Assembly: GCA_026401035.1 (NCBI GenBank)
Contig: JAPLNR010000063.1
Coordinates: forward strand, 1 to 64,000
Origin: Planctomycetia bacterium
GTDB lineage: Bacteria; Planctomycetota; Planctomycetia; Pirellulales; UBA1268
DNA: 64,000 nt
Reading direction: 5' to 3'
Under the pieces are notes generated by a model. It was not told the DNA's origin. It made no database searches and saw only the letters and a program-made list of their open reading frames with translations. The translations under genes were made by a program, and so were the position numbers. This document shows, piece by piece, positions 33,156 through 42,570 of this stretch; position 1 is the first letter of the stretch, and each line of letters begins with the position of its first letter.

Positions 33156-33959
33156 ATGCTCGAACGTCGACCTGTTTTCCCCGGCGTGATCGAAATGAAC
33201 CACCAGGCCGGGTGGCGCATCGGCTGCAACGTCTATCTGGTCTATGACGACCGCGACTGGGCCCTCATCGATATCGGCTACGAGGAGAGCGTCGACGAGA
33301 TCATCGAGATGATCCGACAGATGGATTTTCCGCTCTCGCAATGCCGGGCGCTCGTCGCCACCCACGCCGACGTCGACCATATCCAGGGCTTGGCCAAAGC
33401 CAAGAGCATCCTCAAGGCTCCGGTGCTCGCCCACCCGCAGGCGGTCGAATCGCTGGAGACCGGCGACAAGATCAAAACCTTTGCCGAGATCGCCGCGCAG
33501 AACGTCCACATGGAGATGCCGGTCGTGAAGATCGACCGCACCGTCGTCGACGGCGATCTGATCGAGATCGGCTCCCGAAAACTCGAGGTCTGGCATACGC
33601 CGGGCCACACCGACAGCCAACTCGCCTTCCGTCTGGATAACCTGCTGCTCTCAGGCGACAACATCTACCGCGACGGCTCCGTCGGCGCGATCGACGCCCA
33701 CCACGGCAGCGACATTCCGGCCTTCATCAAGTCGCTCGAGCGAATTGCGAAGAGCGACGTCGAATGGCTGCTGCCGAGCCACGGCCCGATCTTCCGCAAG
33801 GACGATCGGCTGCTCGACAAGACGATCAACCGCGTGAAGAGCTATCTCACGCTCGCCGACTTCGGCACCTGTGCGTCCCACTGGCCGCTCATCGAAGAGT
33901 GGGATCGGGAGCTCGCCGAAGGCCGCCTCCCGACCGGCAAGCCCCAGCCGGCCGTGTAG
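33156..33959 (+). CDS. Metallo-beta-lactamase-fold hydrolase with variant metal motif
   Basis: 267 residues, an MBL-fold hydrolase. The usual HxHxDH appears as [10 protein letters not shown], with Asp in place of the second His. The remaining ligands look intact: [25 protein letters not shown] and LLPSHGPIF. The start [20 protein letters not shown] fits family members. It is divergent from the GTPase operon and precedes the polysaccharide locus. Members include glyoxalase II-like and lactonase-like enzymes; the substrate is unknown. Confidence 0.88.
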   Translation: MLERRPVFPGVIEMNHQAGWRIGCNVYLVYDDRDWALIDIGYEESVDEIIEMIRQMDFPLSQCRALVATHADVDHIQGLAKAKSILKAPVLAHPQAVESLETGDKIKTFAEIAAQNVHMEMPVVKIDRTVVDGDLIEIGSRKLEVWHTPGHTDSQLAFRLDNLLLSGDNIYRDGSVGAIDAHHGSDIPAFIKSLERIAKSDVEWLLPSHGPIFRKDDRLLDKTINRVKSYLTLADFGTCASHWPLIEEWDRELAEGRLPTGKPQPAV

Positions 33960-34050
33960 GCTTGGTTTGCCGGAGCCATAAACCTCCGTTCGCGGATTGA
34001 TCGATCCACCGCGGCCCCGTTGGCCAATCTTCGTGTCTTCCGAGAGAGCC

Positions 34051-35346
34051 ATGGGCACACGTTCGATCGCGGCTCCGAAAGTGGTTTTTCTCGCCGGACG
34101 GGACCCCACCGAGGAGATTGGCGGGGGTCACTCCAGTTACGTCCGGGCGACGGCCCGGGCGGCCACTGCCCTCGGCTGTGACGTGCGGATCTATTGCGTG
34201 AGCGGGCGGAGTGGAAACGAACGCCGCGACTATGGCCTGGTGCGAAGGGTGCCGCATCGGGGGCGCCCGTGCCGTCAGACCCAGGTCGCCTTCCACTCCC
34301 CGGCGTTGATCACCGCGGCAGCCAACGATATGGATCCCGCTGCACCCCCAACGTTGATCCACAGTTTCGGCGTCTGGGGCCACGTTGGCCATGGGCTTCG
34401 GGAACGCTGGCTTTCGGCAGGGCTCTTCATCCCCCATCTGCTTTCGATGTACACCGTCTATGAGGAAGAGTCGCTGGCCCTGCTGCGCTCGTCGGCGGCG
34501 TATGGGCGCCTGCAACAACTGTGGCATTGGCTCGAATGGCAGAGGGTTCGCAGCCGTATCACACCACTCGAGCGCAAGGCCCTGCTTGGGGCGAACGCCG
34601 TGGCGGTTAATTATGAAAGCGTGCGGGCCCTGTTGGCCAAGCATCACGGCGTCGGACACAAGGTCGAGCGGATCGGGTACTCCCCAGAGTCGGCCTTTCT
34701 TCCCGAGTCCGGGATCGAGTTGCCGTCCGCGACACTTACGCCAGGGCTGGACGATCGTCGTCCGCTAATCATCGCGATCACCCTCCAACGGTCGAAAAAG
34801 GGTGTCGACAAACTCCTGCATGCCCTCGCGCTCCTCAGGCAAAGGAATGTCGGTTTTCGCGCCTGCGTGGTGGGCGGCGGTCCTCTGCTCGCTGCCCATC
34901 GGGCATTGGCGCACGGCCTGAATCTTGCGGATCGCGTGGTCTTTGCGGGCGTGGTGCCTGACGTGCGGCCCTACCTGAAAGCAGCTGACGTCTTCGTGTT
35001 GCCGTCGCTCCGGGAAGAGAGTGGATCCCTGGCGTTGCTGGAGGCGATGCAGGCGGGGTGCGCAATAATCGCATCGGGCATCGACGGGATCCTGGAAGAC
35101 GTCAGGCACGGTGAAGATGGGCTGCTCGTGGAGCCCGGTGACAGCATCGTGCTCGCCGCCGCCATCGAATCACTGCTGAACGATCCTGCACGACGCTTGC
35201 GTCTGGGATCGGCGGCACGCCGCACGTTTGAGCAACGCTTCTCCGCCAGCGCTCACCGGCGGGAATTGGGCCGCATGTACCGTAGTCTCGGCGTGCCGTT
35301 GGCGAGTAACATCCTCCCCAACGCCATTCCATCGGTGCATCCATGA
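34051..35346 (+). CDS. Glycosyltransferase family 4-type
   Basis: A 431-residue GT-B fold enzyme. The N-terminal half contains GGGHSSYVRATARAATALGC, typical of the acceptor domain. The C-terminal half has IAITLQRSKKGVDKLLHALA, ADVFVLPSLREESGSLALLE and AMQAGCAIIASGIDGILEDV with the E-x7-E donor-binding motif. It is the first gene of a polysaccharide locus, coupled by ATGA to a cupin gene. The ATG at 34051 is chosen over an upstream TTG. Confidence 0.9.
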   Translation: MGTRSIAAPKVVFLAGRDPTEEIGGGHSSYVRATARAATALGCDVRIYCVSGRSGNERRDYGLVRRVPHRGRPCRQTQVAFHSPALITAAANDMDPAAPPTLIHSFGVWGHVGHGLRERWLSAGLFIPHLLSMYTVYEEESLALLRSSAAYGRLQQLWHWLEWQRVRSRITPLERKALLGANAVAVNYESVRALLAKHHGVGHKVERIGYSPESAFLPESGIELPSATLTPGLDDRRPLIIAITLQRSKKGVDKLLHALALLRQRNVGFRACVVGGGPLLAAHRALAHGLNLADRVVFAGVVPDVRPYLKAADVFVLPSLREESGSLALLEAMQAGCAIIASGIDGILEDVRHGEDGLLVEPGDSIVLAAAIESLLNDPARRLRLGSAARRTFEQRFSASAHRRELGRMYRSLGVPLASNILPNAIPSVHP

Positions 35347-35795
35347 CCGTGCCGCATCTCGAACGAATCGAACACGACGGGCAGTTGCTCGCACTGATAT
35401 TGCGACGGCATTTCCGCGAGGAGGGCACCCACTTCTTCACGCCCGACGACTTTGCCCAGCAGTTGGGGTACATGCGGCTCCCGACAGGCCGCATCATCGA
35501 GCCCCATCTCCACAACACAGCTTCCAGGACCGTGGTATACACGCAGGAGGTCCTCGTGATCCTCCGCGGCCGCCTGCGGGTGGACTTCTATTCGCCGGCG
35601 CGAGTGTATCGCGAAAGCAGGGTGCTCTTTCCCTTCGACGTCATCCTCCTGGTCTCGGGTGGACACGGGTTTGAGGTGCTGGAGGCGATCGAGATGCTCG
35701 AGATCAAGCAGGGGCCATACCTCGGTGCTGCCGACATCACCCGTTTCGAGGCGACCGACCCGGCCTTGATCAAGGTGCGCGGAGAAATCGCGTGA
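35343..35795 (+). CDS. Cupin-type protein of the polysaccharide locus
   Basis: 150 residues with a double-stranded beta-helix pattern: LGYMRLPTGRIIEPHLHNTA (metal His pair in PHLHN), VVYTQEVLVILRGRLRVDFY, PFDVILLVSGGHGFEVLEAI. The HxH and the later HGFE fit a cupin metal site. In sugar loci such cupins are often nucleotide-sugar isomerases or regulators. It overlaps the glycosyltransferase and the aminotransferase by 4 bases each. Confidence 0.78.
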   Translation: MTVPHLERIEHDGQLLALILRRHFREEGTHFFTPDDFAQQLGYMRLPTGRIIEPHLHNTASRTVVYTQEVLVILRGRLRVDFYSPARVYRESRVLFPFDVILLVSGGHGFEVLEAIEMLEIKQGPYLGAADITRFEATDPALIKVRGEIA

Positions 35796-36919
35796 TACCG
35801 GTCAACAGCCCGCTGCTCGACGGCGACGAATCTCGCTATCTCCAGGAATGCATCGCCACGGGCTGGCTCTCGGCGGAGGGCGGCTTCGTCGAGCAGTTCG
35901 AGCGGGAATTTGCCGCCCGTGTCGGGCGAGCCCATGGCGTGGCAGTGAGCAGCGGCACGGCAGCACTCGATGTTGCGGTCGCCGCGCTCGGGCTGGGCCC
36001 CGGGGACGAGGTGATCGTGCCGACGTTCACGATCATCTCATGCGTTGCCGCCATCCTGCGTGCCGGAGCGACTCCGATCTTCGTCGACAGCGACGCCCGC
36101 ACGTGGAACATGAACGTCGACCAGATCGAGCCGCTCCTGAATCGCCGCACCCGGGCCATCATGCCGGTCCATACCTACGGCCTGCCGGTCGATATGGAGC
36201 CGTTGCTGAAACTGGCCGGGGATCATGGCCTACATGTCATCGAGGACGCGGCGGAGGCCCATGGCTTGCAATACCGTGGGGAGCCCTGCGGCAGCTTCGG
36301 TGACATCTCGACGTTTAGTTTTTACGCCAACAAACTGGTGACCACCGGCGAGGGCGGCATGGTGCTGACCGACGACCCGGCCATCGCGGAACGGTGCCGC
36401 AGCCTCCGCAATCTCTGCTTTGGTTCGGGAAGACGTTTCGTGCACGAAGAGCTCGGCTGGAACTACCGGATGAGCAACCTCCAGGCAGCCGTCGGCGTCG
36501 CGCAGCTGAAACAGCTCGATCGTTTCATCCGCCTCAAGCGGGCCATGGGGCAGCGCTACTCCGATCGCCTGGGCAGCCTCGCCGCAATCACCCTGCAGCC
36601 CGCCCGTACGGAGCATGCCGAGAACGGCTACTGGGTGTATGGCGTCGTCCTGGAGGACCACGTGCCGCTGGATGCGGCCGAGGCGATGCGCCGTCTGGCG
36701 GAGCGGGGCATCGGCACCCGGCCGTTCTTCTGGCCAATGCATGAGCAACCGGTGCTGAAGAGGCTCGGCTTCTCGGACGGCAACGCAAGGCCCGTGTCCG
36801 AACGGCTGGCACGACGGGGCTTCTACCTGCCCAGCGGGCTGGGGCTGAGCCAGGCAGAGATCGACACGGTCTGCGACGAGGTGTGCGCACTGCTGGCCGA
36901 CTTCGGGATACGGACATGA
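35792..36919 (+). CDS. DegT/DnrJ/EryC1/StrS sugar aminotransferase
   Basis: 375 residues, PLP-dependent, adds an amino group to a nucleotide-linked keto-sugar. Start is a GTG overlapping the cupin stop. Motifs: AVSSGTAALDVAVAALGL, GDEVIVPTFT, VIEDAAEAHGLQY, the PLP-binding Lys181 in SFYANKLVTTGEGGM, and NYRMSNLQAAVGVAQL. The C-terminus WPMHEQPVL and LPSGLGLSQAEI is typical. Its presence means the polymer or glycan contains an amino sugar. ATGA overlap with the PP-loop gene. Confidence 0.93.
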   Translation: MIPVNSPLLDGDESRYLQECIATGWLSAEGGFVEQFEREFAARVGRAHGVAVSSGTAALDVAVAALGLGPGDEVIVPTFTIISCVAAILRAGATPIFVDSDARTWNMNVDQIEPLLNRRTRAIMPVHTYGLPVDMEPLLKLAGDHGLHVIEDAAEAHGLQYRGEPCGSFGDISTFSFYANKLVTTGEGGMVLTDDPAIAERCRSLRNLCFGSGRRFVHEELGWNYRMSNLQAAVGVAQLKQLDRFIRLKRAMGQRYSDRLGSLAAITLQPARTEHAENGYWVYGVVLEDHVPLDAAEAMRRLAERGIGTRPFFWPMHEQPVLKRLGFSDGNARPVSERLARRGFYLPSGLGLSQAEIDTVCDEVCALLADFGIRT

Positions 36920-38460
36920 CCGCTGCCCAGCCGATTGAAATCGAACTGCATCCGCCCCGGGTGATCGGGCAGCGGGCTGCATTCAGCTGGGCGGAATCGC
37001 GGCCCTCGGGGCTCTACCACAAAAACAATTTTGACCTCGAGTTTCCCGCATCCGTGCCGTTGGAACGGGTGCCGATGAGCCTGTGGTGGACCGTCTTCCT
37101 GCTGTGCGTCCACTCGCATTGGCCGCTTTTGCGTCCCTGCCGCATCCGACTGCCAGTTCGCCTGGAGGCTGGCGAAGCGGAGGTCTGGCGGCGTTTGTTG
37201 AAGAGTTACACCACAACGCTCGACGCCTTGAATCCGGGCGGACAACCGCGCCCGGAGATCGAGCTCGTGATGGGCGTTGAAACGCCGGAGCCGTCGCCGC
37301 CGATCGCCGACACAGGTCGTTGCGCTACGGCCTTCAGCGGCGGTAAAGACAGCCTCGCGCAAGTCGGCCTGCTCTGCGAGATGGGGTATCGCCCCATGCT
37401 GGTCACGACCACGTCACCGCTGCCACCGCTCCTCGACCATCACTCCGCTTTTCGGCGCCGGACGATGGCGGAGGTGCAGAGCCGGCGGGGCGTGGAGCTT
37501 GTCGAGGTTGCCTCTGATTTCCGGGCCACGTGGAGCAATCTCGTGCCGCGAGAACGGGGATATCCGCTCTCACTCAACGAGATATCCGACACCTTCCTCT
37601 ATACCGCCACGCTGGCAGTCACCTGCTACGCCCGTGGAGTGACCCACCTCTTTCTGGCTTCGGAAAACGAGGTGGCCTCCAACAGCGTCGAGCAGGGCGT
37701 GTATCTCCAGCATGCGCACTTCATGTACTCCGCCCTCACGCAGGCGGGAATCGCGGCATTGCTCCGGCCTTTCGGCCTCCACTATGGATCGTTGACCACG
37801 GCGCTGCAGAGCAGCCAGGTGCAGGAACTGGTGACCACTCGCTATCCCGATCTCAGTGATCTGCAGTGCTCCTGCTGGCGGATCACGGAAACTCGCAAGG
37901 CATGCAGCGAGTGCTCGGAGTGCAAACGCCTCGCCTGGGTGAGCCTGTCGCTGGGTGGATCGCCGGCAAACCAGGGCGTCGACTTTGTGTGGATGCTCAA
38001 CCATTACGACGACCACGGTTCGCGAAGCAGCCGGGAGCGGCCTCATCCGCCCAACCGACACGCCGCCGCGGGTTTTAAAGCCCAGTTCGTCCGCGCCATT
38101 CTCGGCGTCTCATCTGCTCGGATGTTCGGCTATCTCCTGCGGCGGCATCCGCGTTCGCTGCTGGATGGCTCGGGCTGGCGGGCGTTCAACCAATTTCTCA
38201 AGATCCGGGGGGCCACACGCCGCGAGCATCCGGGCACACCCCCGCGGGTCGGCTATCGTGCCGGGTATCTTCAACTCCTCGAGGAACCGATCAGGGAACG
38301 GCTGCGGGCCATCCTCGCGGATCAGTTCGAGCCGGAGGCCGAGGAACACCACGCCGTTCCCTTGGCAAACCTCCTGACGGCCATCGCGTGGGTGACACAG
38401 CCGTTGCCGCCCTCCGACCACCGCACCAGAGATTTGCCCAGTGATCCACCCCCGCGCTGA
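36916..38460 (+). CDS. PP-loop ATP pyrophosphatase of unknown substrate, zinc-finger type C-terminus
   Basis: 514 residues. The PP-loop is TAFSGGKDSLAQVGLL (SGGKDS at 141-146), after a 135-residue beta-rich N-terminal domain. Downstream come FLASENEVASNS and a Cys cluster, CSCWRITETRKACSECSEC (Cys 318, 320, 330, 333, 336), followed by KRLAW. The order resembles QueC-type enzymes and MurL-type peptidoglycan-precursor epimerases, but the protein is too divergent and too long to assign. Such enzymes adenylate a substrate carbonyl or carboxylate. Its coupling to the aminotransferase gene suggests modification of a sugar or aminoacyl-sugar. Confidence 0.75.
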   Translation: MTAAQPIEIELHPPRVIGQRAAFSWAESRPSGLYHKNNFDLEFPASVPLERVPMSLWWTVFLLCVHSHWPLLRPCRIRLPVRLEAGEAEVWRRLLKSYTTTLDALNPGGQPRPEIELVMGVETPEPSPPIADTGRCATAFSGGKDSLAQVGLLCEMGYRPMLVTTTSPLPPLLDHHSAFRRRTMAEVQSRRGVELVEVASDFRATWSNLVPRERGYPLSLNEISDTFLYTATLAVTCYARGVTHLFLASENEVASNSVEQGVYLQHAHFMYSALTQAGIAALLRPFGLHYGSLTTALQSSQVQELVTTRYPDLSDLQCSCWRITETRKACSECSECKRLAWVSLSLGGSPANQGVDFVWMLNHYDDHGSRSSRERPHPPNRHAAAGFKAQFVRAILGVSSARMFGYLLRRHPRSLLDGSGWRAFNQFLKIRGATRREHPGTPPRVGYRAGYLQLLEEPIRERLRAILADQFEPEAEEHHAVPLANLLTAIAWVTQPLPPSDHRTRDLPSDPPPR

Positions 38461-38488
38461 ACGAGCACCGGCTGCGTGCACGATCGCC

Positions 38489-39151
38489 ATGAAAAACATT
38501 CTCTGCCTCTACACATGTGTGCAGGATCGGCAGTATCTGGCGGCTCTCGAGGAGACCGAACTGCTCCGCCGGGTGCGGTCCGATCCGAGCTTCCTGGTGT
38601 TGGAAGTGCATGCCAGCGACCAGCTCACGCATCCGGAATTTCGCGACGGATGCCTCATCGTGCCCGGCCGGGAGGCCTACACGCACCTCAGCCTGAAGAC
38701 CTACGCAATGATTCGTGCGTCGCTGGCCTACGACTTCGATTTCCTGCTGAAATTGGATGGAACCCTCGCCGGCTACGAGAGGAAACAGCAGCAGAAACCG
38801 GCCGCTGTTCTCGCGCGGCTGACGCCAGGCGCGGTGCTGGCTGCGCTAGACGACCCCAACTTCTTTGCCCCTGCCTACAACGGTCTCGTCAAGCAACAGG
38901 CCACCCGGGACGGATTTGAATCATGGATGCGCACCAAAGGCCTGGACTGCGACTATCGCGCCGTGTTTCCAGAGGGCGGCCCCACCCCCCCGTACTACCT
39001 TGGCAAGTTCTACGTGCTGCGACGCGACTTCTGCGAGTTCATCGCCGCACATGCCGAGGCCATGGCAAGGGAGCACGCGCGTTACCTCGGCGGCTCGGAA
39101 GATCTGATGATCGGCAGGCTGTATGAACGCTGGCGCGATCAGCGAGTCTGA
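38489..39151 (+). CDS. Probable glycosyltransferase (GT31-like pattern)
   Basis: 220 residues. MKNILCLYTCVQDRQYLAAL begins the fold. FDFLLKLDGTLAG is in the place of a DxD-type metal site, and YYLGKFYVLRRDFCEFI plus YLGGSEDLMIGRLYERW resemble the G-x-x-Y-V-L and EDV-x-x-G motifs of beta-1,3-galactosyltransferase-like enzymes. The assignment is by pattern only. A GTG start at 38441 would overlap the previous gene by 20 bases. The gene is convergent with, and overlaps by 13 bases, the next gene. Confidence 0.6.
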   Translation: MKNILCLYTCVQDRQYLAALEETELLRRVRSDPSFLVLEVHASDQLTHPEFRDGCLIVPGREAYTHLSLKTYAMIRASLAYDFDFLLKLDGTLAGYERKQQQKPAAVLARLTPGAVLAALDDPNFFAPAYNGLVKQQATRDGFESWMRTKGLDCDYRAVFPEGGPTPPYYLGKFYVLRRDFCEFIAAHAEAMAREHARYLGGSEDLMIGRLYERWRDQRV

Positions 39152-40008
39152 GGGTGACCGGCCGGGCACGGTCCGGCCGATGAAGGTTCCGCCCGCATGA
39201 AATTCCGTAGGCGTTCGTCCCGCACGAGCGCACCGGTTTGGATCATTCGGGCGATGCCGTCTGGAGCGAGGCAGGCCGACTCGTAGTGCTGCTCGAGTCC
39301 TTCGCGTTTGAGCTTCGCGAAGAGCGAACGCCAGGTGCTACCCAGCCCCAGCCCAAGTTCGGGAGACATTTCGTAGGCGCGGCCGCCCAGCGCGATTTTG
39401 TTTTCAAACTGTTTCAGGGATCGCATCGGGAAGTGGAGGATCTCGATCACCGGCTCTTGGAACAACGACTGCCGTCCAGGCACGATCGCGCCGTGATTAC
39501 CCTGCGAAACGATGACCTCCGGGTGCCCCCTATGGCAGACCTTTCCCGGCAATGGCTCGCCCAAGTTGTTCGTGGAGACGGCGTCTCGGTGCACCATCCG
39601 GTCGAGAAACGAGCCCGTGGAGTCGGCGAGCGGCTGGAAATTGTGCCGCGCTACGGCGACGCCGCCGAATCGATCCGGAACTCTTGCGAGCGTTGAACGC
39701 AGATCCCCATGCAACGGCCACCAAAACTCGTCGGCGTCGTTGTTGATCACCCAGTCGGCACCGTGATGCACCGCAGCCCGGCGGGCCATCGACGTGACCC
39801 ACTGGCCTTGGAGATAGCCGGCGTGCTTCTGAGGAATCACCTCCGCTACTCCCGCACGCCGGTAAGCGTCGAGGATTTCCGGAGTGCCATCGGTGGACAT
39901 GTGATCCATCACGATGAAAAAATCAACGCCTTGCGCGAGATGATATCTCAGGTTGTGGTCGAGAATGTCCTCCTCGTCACGCACAAGCAGGGTCATGACG
40001 ATCTTCAC
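39139..40008 (-). CDS. Glycosyltransferase family 2 / GT92-like
   Basis: 289 residues starting at a GTG that overlaps the upstream stop by 4 bases. MTLLVRDEEDILDHNLRYHL, FIVMDHMSTDGTPEILDAYR and VINNDADEFWWPL (metal-binding D-x-D) define a GT-A enzyme of the kind that begins with VRDEED. The C-terminal half has VEILHFPMRSLKQFENKI. The reported function of such enzymes is transfer of a sugar in surface glycan synthesis; donor and acceptor are unknown. It is coupled to a pyruvyl transferase. Confidence 0.87.
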   Translation of the reverse strand: MKIVMTLLVRDEEDILDHNLRYHLAQGVDFFIVMDHMSTDGTPEILDAYRRAGVAEVIPQKHAGYLQGQWVTSMARRAAVHHGADWVINNDADEFWWPLHGDLRSTLARVPDRFGGVAVARHNFQPLADSTGSFLDRMVHRDAVSTNNLGEPLPGKVCHRGHPEVIVSQGNHGAIVPGRQSLFQEPVIEILHFPMRSLKQFENKIALGGRAYEMSPELGLGLGSTWRSLFAKLKREGLEQHYESACLAPDGIARMIQTGALVRDERLRNFMRAEPSSAGPCPAGHPQTR

Positions 40009-41066
40009 GGTGAAATTCCCTCGTCGCTTTCGACGGCTCCCGCGAGCGCCTGACATTGGCTCATCGACTGCTCAATAGAATCGGCCCAGCGCGTGATTGC
40101 GCTGAGTGCGGTCCAGGTTTCGAAAGTGCTGCTGATCTTGCGGTAACTATTGTCGAGCACGACCTGCGGAATGCCCAGACACAGTCCAAGGATATGCCCG
40201 TGCAGGCGGTCGGTCACGATCATCCGCCCGCGTGACAGCAATCGCAGCCCGCGGTCGACCCGGAGCCGCGCAAGCGCCTCGTAAGCCTCGGCCAATGCCG
40301 AGAACACCGGCGTGGCGCGGGCCGGCCAGTCTCGGGCAGCGCCGACGAACCCCTGAATACGTGCGTTCAGTTCCTCGGCGTTCCGTTGGGCATCGGCATC
40401 TTCGACCCCAAGGTCCAGCCAGTCGCGCCGGACGGAACCACTGGGGAGATCACGCAACGCCCCGCGTGATTCCTTGTCTGATCGCAGCAGCCAGAGGATG
40501 TCGGCCGTCGGGACATCGGGGCGTTCGAGCACCCCGAGACCGAAAGCCATGTCAGGACAGAGCGAGACCGGCACATCAAGCAATTCCTCTGCCGAGGCAA
40601 GGCTCCTGCGTTCCCTGAGCAGGATGTGAAACCGCGGATGCCGCGCGCAGACAGCCCGGAACCGGTCGAGGTTCTGCTCCTGTTCGAAACAGAGGCTCTG
40701 GGGCAGTTGGATGATCGGATTCTCCGGAAACTCCGCGAGGATCCGCTCCCGAAATAACTGGTGGTTTGGCCACAGGTCGCCCAGGTTCCCGCCACCCGCG
40801 ATCAGGATGGGATTGGCACCGATCTGGCGTGCCATGAGCTCCCGGTCATAGTCCTGCCAGGCACATTGGTAGGCCACGCTGCAGCCGCGGCGTGCGAGCG
40901 CTGCCTGAGTTCCCAGCCAGATTGCCGGATCACCCGTGTTCCAATGGTTTGGAAAACCGACGTGGGCCACCCGGCTGCCGGCTGGGATGCATGCTCCGAT
41001 GCAATCGTCGATCGTGGCCTGCAACGACCGCACAAGACCGCGCGGCGTCTGCGCTGCTGAACTCAT
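40005..41066 (-). CDS. Polysaccharide pyruvyl transferase family protein
   Basis: 353 residues. HVGFPNHWNTGDPAIWLGTQ, PILIAGGGNLGDLWP, ILLRERRSLASAEELL and MIVTDRLHGHILGLCLGIPQ are the family landmarks. Members add ketal pyruvate to sugars from phosphoenolpyruvate. It is the first gene of a two-gene leftward operon with the GT2 gene. Pyruvylation would add negative charge to the polymer, as would the nearby sulfotransferase. Confidence 0.9.
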   Translation of the reverse strand: MSSAAQTPRGLVRSLQATIDDCIGACIPAGSRVAHVGFPNHWNTGDPAIWLGTQAALARRGCSVAYQCAWQDYDRELMARQIGANPILIAGGGNLGDLWPNHQLFRERILAEFPENPIIQLPQSLCFEQEQNLDRFRAVCARHPRFHILLRERRSLASAEELLDVPVSLCPDMAFGLGVLERPDVPTADILWLLRSDKESRGALRDLPSGSVRRDWLDLGVEDADAQRNAEELNARIQGFVGAARDWPARATPVFSALAEAYEALARLRVDRGLRLLSRGRMIVTDRLHGHILGLCLGIPQVVLDNSYRKISSTFETWTALSAITRWADSIEQSMSQCQALAGAVESDEGISP

Positions 41067-41182
41067 GCGCTGAAAACCTTGCCTCGTAGGAACCGCCCGA
41101 TCGCTGAGAGCGCGACATCCGTTTCAGCTCGAGTTTTTACAGAGGCAATCCGCTGACTTTGAAGCCTCATATTCCGTTAGCC

Positions 41183-41210
41183 CGCAGGCTGGGCGATCTC
41201 CCAGCCTGCG
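41183..41210. repeat. 11-bp perfect hairpin in a divergent intergenic region
   Basis: CGCAGGCTGGG-CGATCT-CCCAGCCTGCG. It has no T-run, and lies 117 bp before the leftward gene and 119 bp before the rightward sulfotransferase. It may be an operator, a leader hairpin or a small palindromic repeat; only one copy is seen here. Confidence 0.5.
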
Positions 41211-41328
41211 CAGACCCCCCACACTCATGGCGTTCCTGGCAAACAAAGACTGTTATGCCGGTTAGAAGACGTCGATAACAGAATTTGCCGCAGGCAGGTC
41301 AGGCGGCCAGCCGTGGAGAAGTCTTTCG

Positions 41329-42456
41329 ATGCGGCCCGAAAACCAGGCTGTCGTTTCCGACCCCCGCGCAGGCCGTACCATGAGCCATCCCCATGCTCTT
41401 CTCATCGTCGGCATGCACCGCTCCGGGACTTCCTACTTAGGTTCGCTGTTCTCGGCCGCCGGCGTGCATCTCGGCGACCGACTTCTGGGCCAGAGCAGAG
41501 GCAATCAGAAGGGGCATTTCGAGGATCACGATTTCCTTTCTTTTCACGAACGCTGCCTGCACTCACATGGCCTGGGAACGGAGGGCTACGCCACGGCAGA
41601 ACGCACCGCGGTGCCGGAGCGACTGCGGCAGGATGCACTGCGCCTCATCGCTTCTCGGCGCGAACGCGGCACCCTCTGGGGATGGAAGGATCCCCGGACC
41701 ACGCTCTTCCTCGATTTTTGGGAAGGCGTGCTACCCGAGGCGAAATTCGTCTTCGTCTTTCGTCGGCCATGGGAGGTGGTCGAATCGCTCTTTCGTCGCG
41801 GCGATCCATCCTTTCAAGCCAACCCATCCCATGCCATCGACGTGTGGACGCACTACAACCGGCTCCTGATCGACTTTTACCAGCGGCATCCCGGAAAAAC
41901 GTTCCTCTGCGAAATAACGCAGGCCATCGAGAGCCCCGCTGCCGTATTCACTCAGATCCGCAAGAAACTCGGGATCGCTCTCGGGCAGCCACCCAGGCTT
42001 TTCGAAGCAGACTTGTTTCATCAGGATGCGGGCTCGGGGCATGCCCATCTCTTAAGGGTCATTTCCAAGGAGGCCCACTCGCTCTACTTCCAGTTGCGGG
42101 AACTGTCGGGCTCTGCAACGGAATTTCCCGCAAGCGATGAGAACACCGTTGACATCCACAGGATGCAGCAGCAAGTCCTGCAGGATTGGGTCGACGCGAT
42201 CACTCTCGCACGGCACCTCGCAGAGGCGCAGTTGGAAATCGGCCGGCTACAAGCCAAACGCGATCGGTCTCTGACGAGGCGATTGACTCACCTGTACAAA
42301 AAAGCCGCAGCCCTCGTGCGCCGCAGGACTGAGGCTGGCAGGGAATCGCCGGCGCAGCAGCTTGAACCAGAGGGGCTGAGGGTTTTCCCGGGGCTCCAAG
42401 CAGACTTGCCGGCGCCATTGGAAACCGCTTTGCACTGGCGGCATCGCGTTGCTTGA
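41329..42456 (+). CDS. Sulfotransferase family protein
   Basis: 375 residues; transfers sulfate from PAPS. The 5'-phosphosulfate loop is VGMHRSGTSYLGSLF, and the 3'-phosphate region is FVFVFRRPWEVVESLF. WGWKDPRTTLFLDFWE is also typical of carbohydrate sulfotransferases. After about residue 265 comes a helical, coiled-coil-like stretch (HRMQQQVLQDWVDAI to LQAKRDRSLTRRLTHLYKKA) and a basic tail. The start could be 41329 or the ATG at 41380 (MSHPHALL). It stands alone beside the polysaccharide locus and implies a sulfated surface glycan. Confidence 0.88.
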   Translation: MRPENQAVVSDPRAGRTMSHPHALLIVGMHRSGTSYLGSLFSAAGVHLGDRLLGQSRGNQKGHFEDHDFLSFHERCLHSHGLGTEGYATAERTAVPERLRQDALRLIASRRERGTLWGWKDPRTTLFLDFWEGVLPEAKFVFVFRRPWEVVESLFRRGDPSFQANPSHAIDVWTHYNRLLIDFYQRHPGKTFLCEITQAIESPAAVFTQIRKKLGIALGQPPRLFEADLFHQDAGSGHAHLLRVISKEAHSLYFQLRELSGSATEFPASDENTVDIHRMQQQVLQDWVDAITLARHLAEAQLEIGRLQAKRDRSLTRRLTHLYKKAAALVRRRTEAGRESPAQQLEPEGLRVFPGLQADLPAPLETALHWRHRVA

Positions 42457-42570
42457 TCGCAGCGAACCTCTTCGTCACCTGGCAAGCCCTGACGGTTTTT
42501 CCATAAAGACCGGTCGTGCGGGCGGCCGATATCTTTCCGGGGCACTGGTTTTTCAGGGGGAGACAATCCG

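Noticed and set aside
36916-38460. Assignment as queC (queuosine synthesis)
   Set aside because: Only the PP-loop and a Cys cluster agree; length, N-terminal domain and gene neighbourhood do not.
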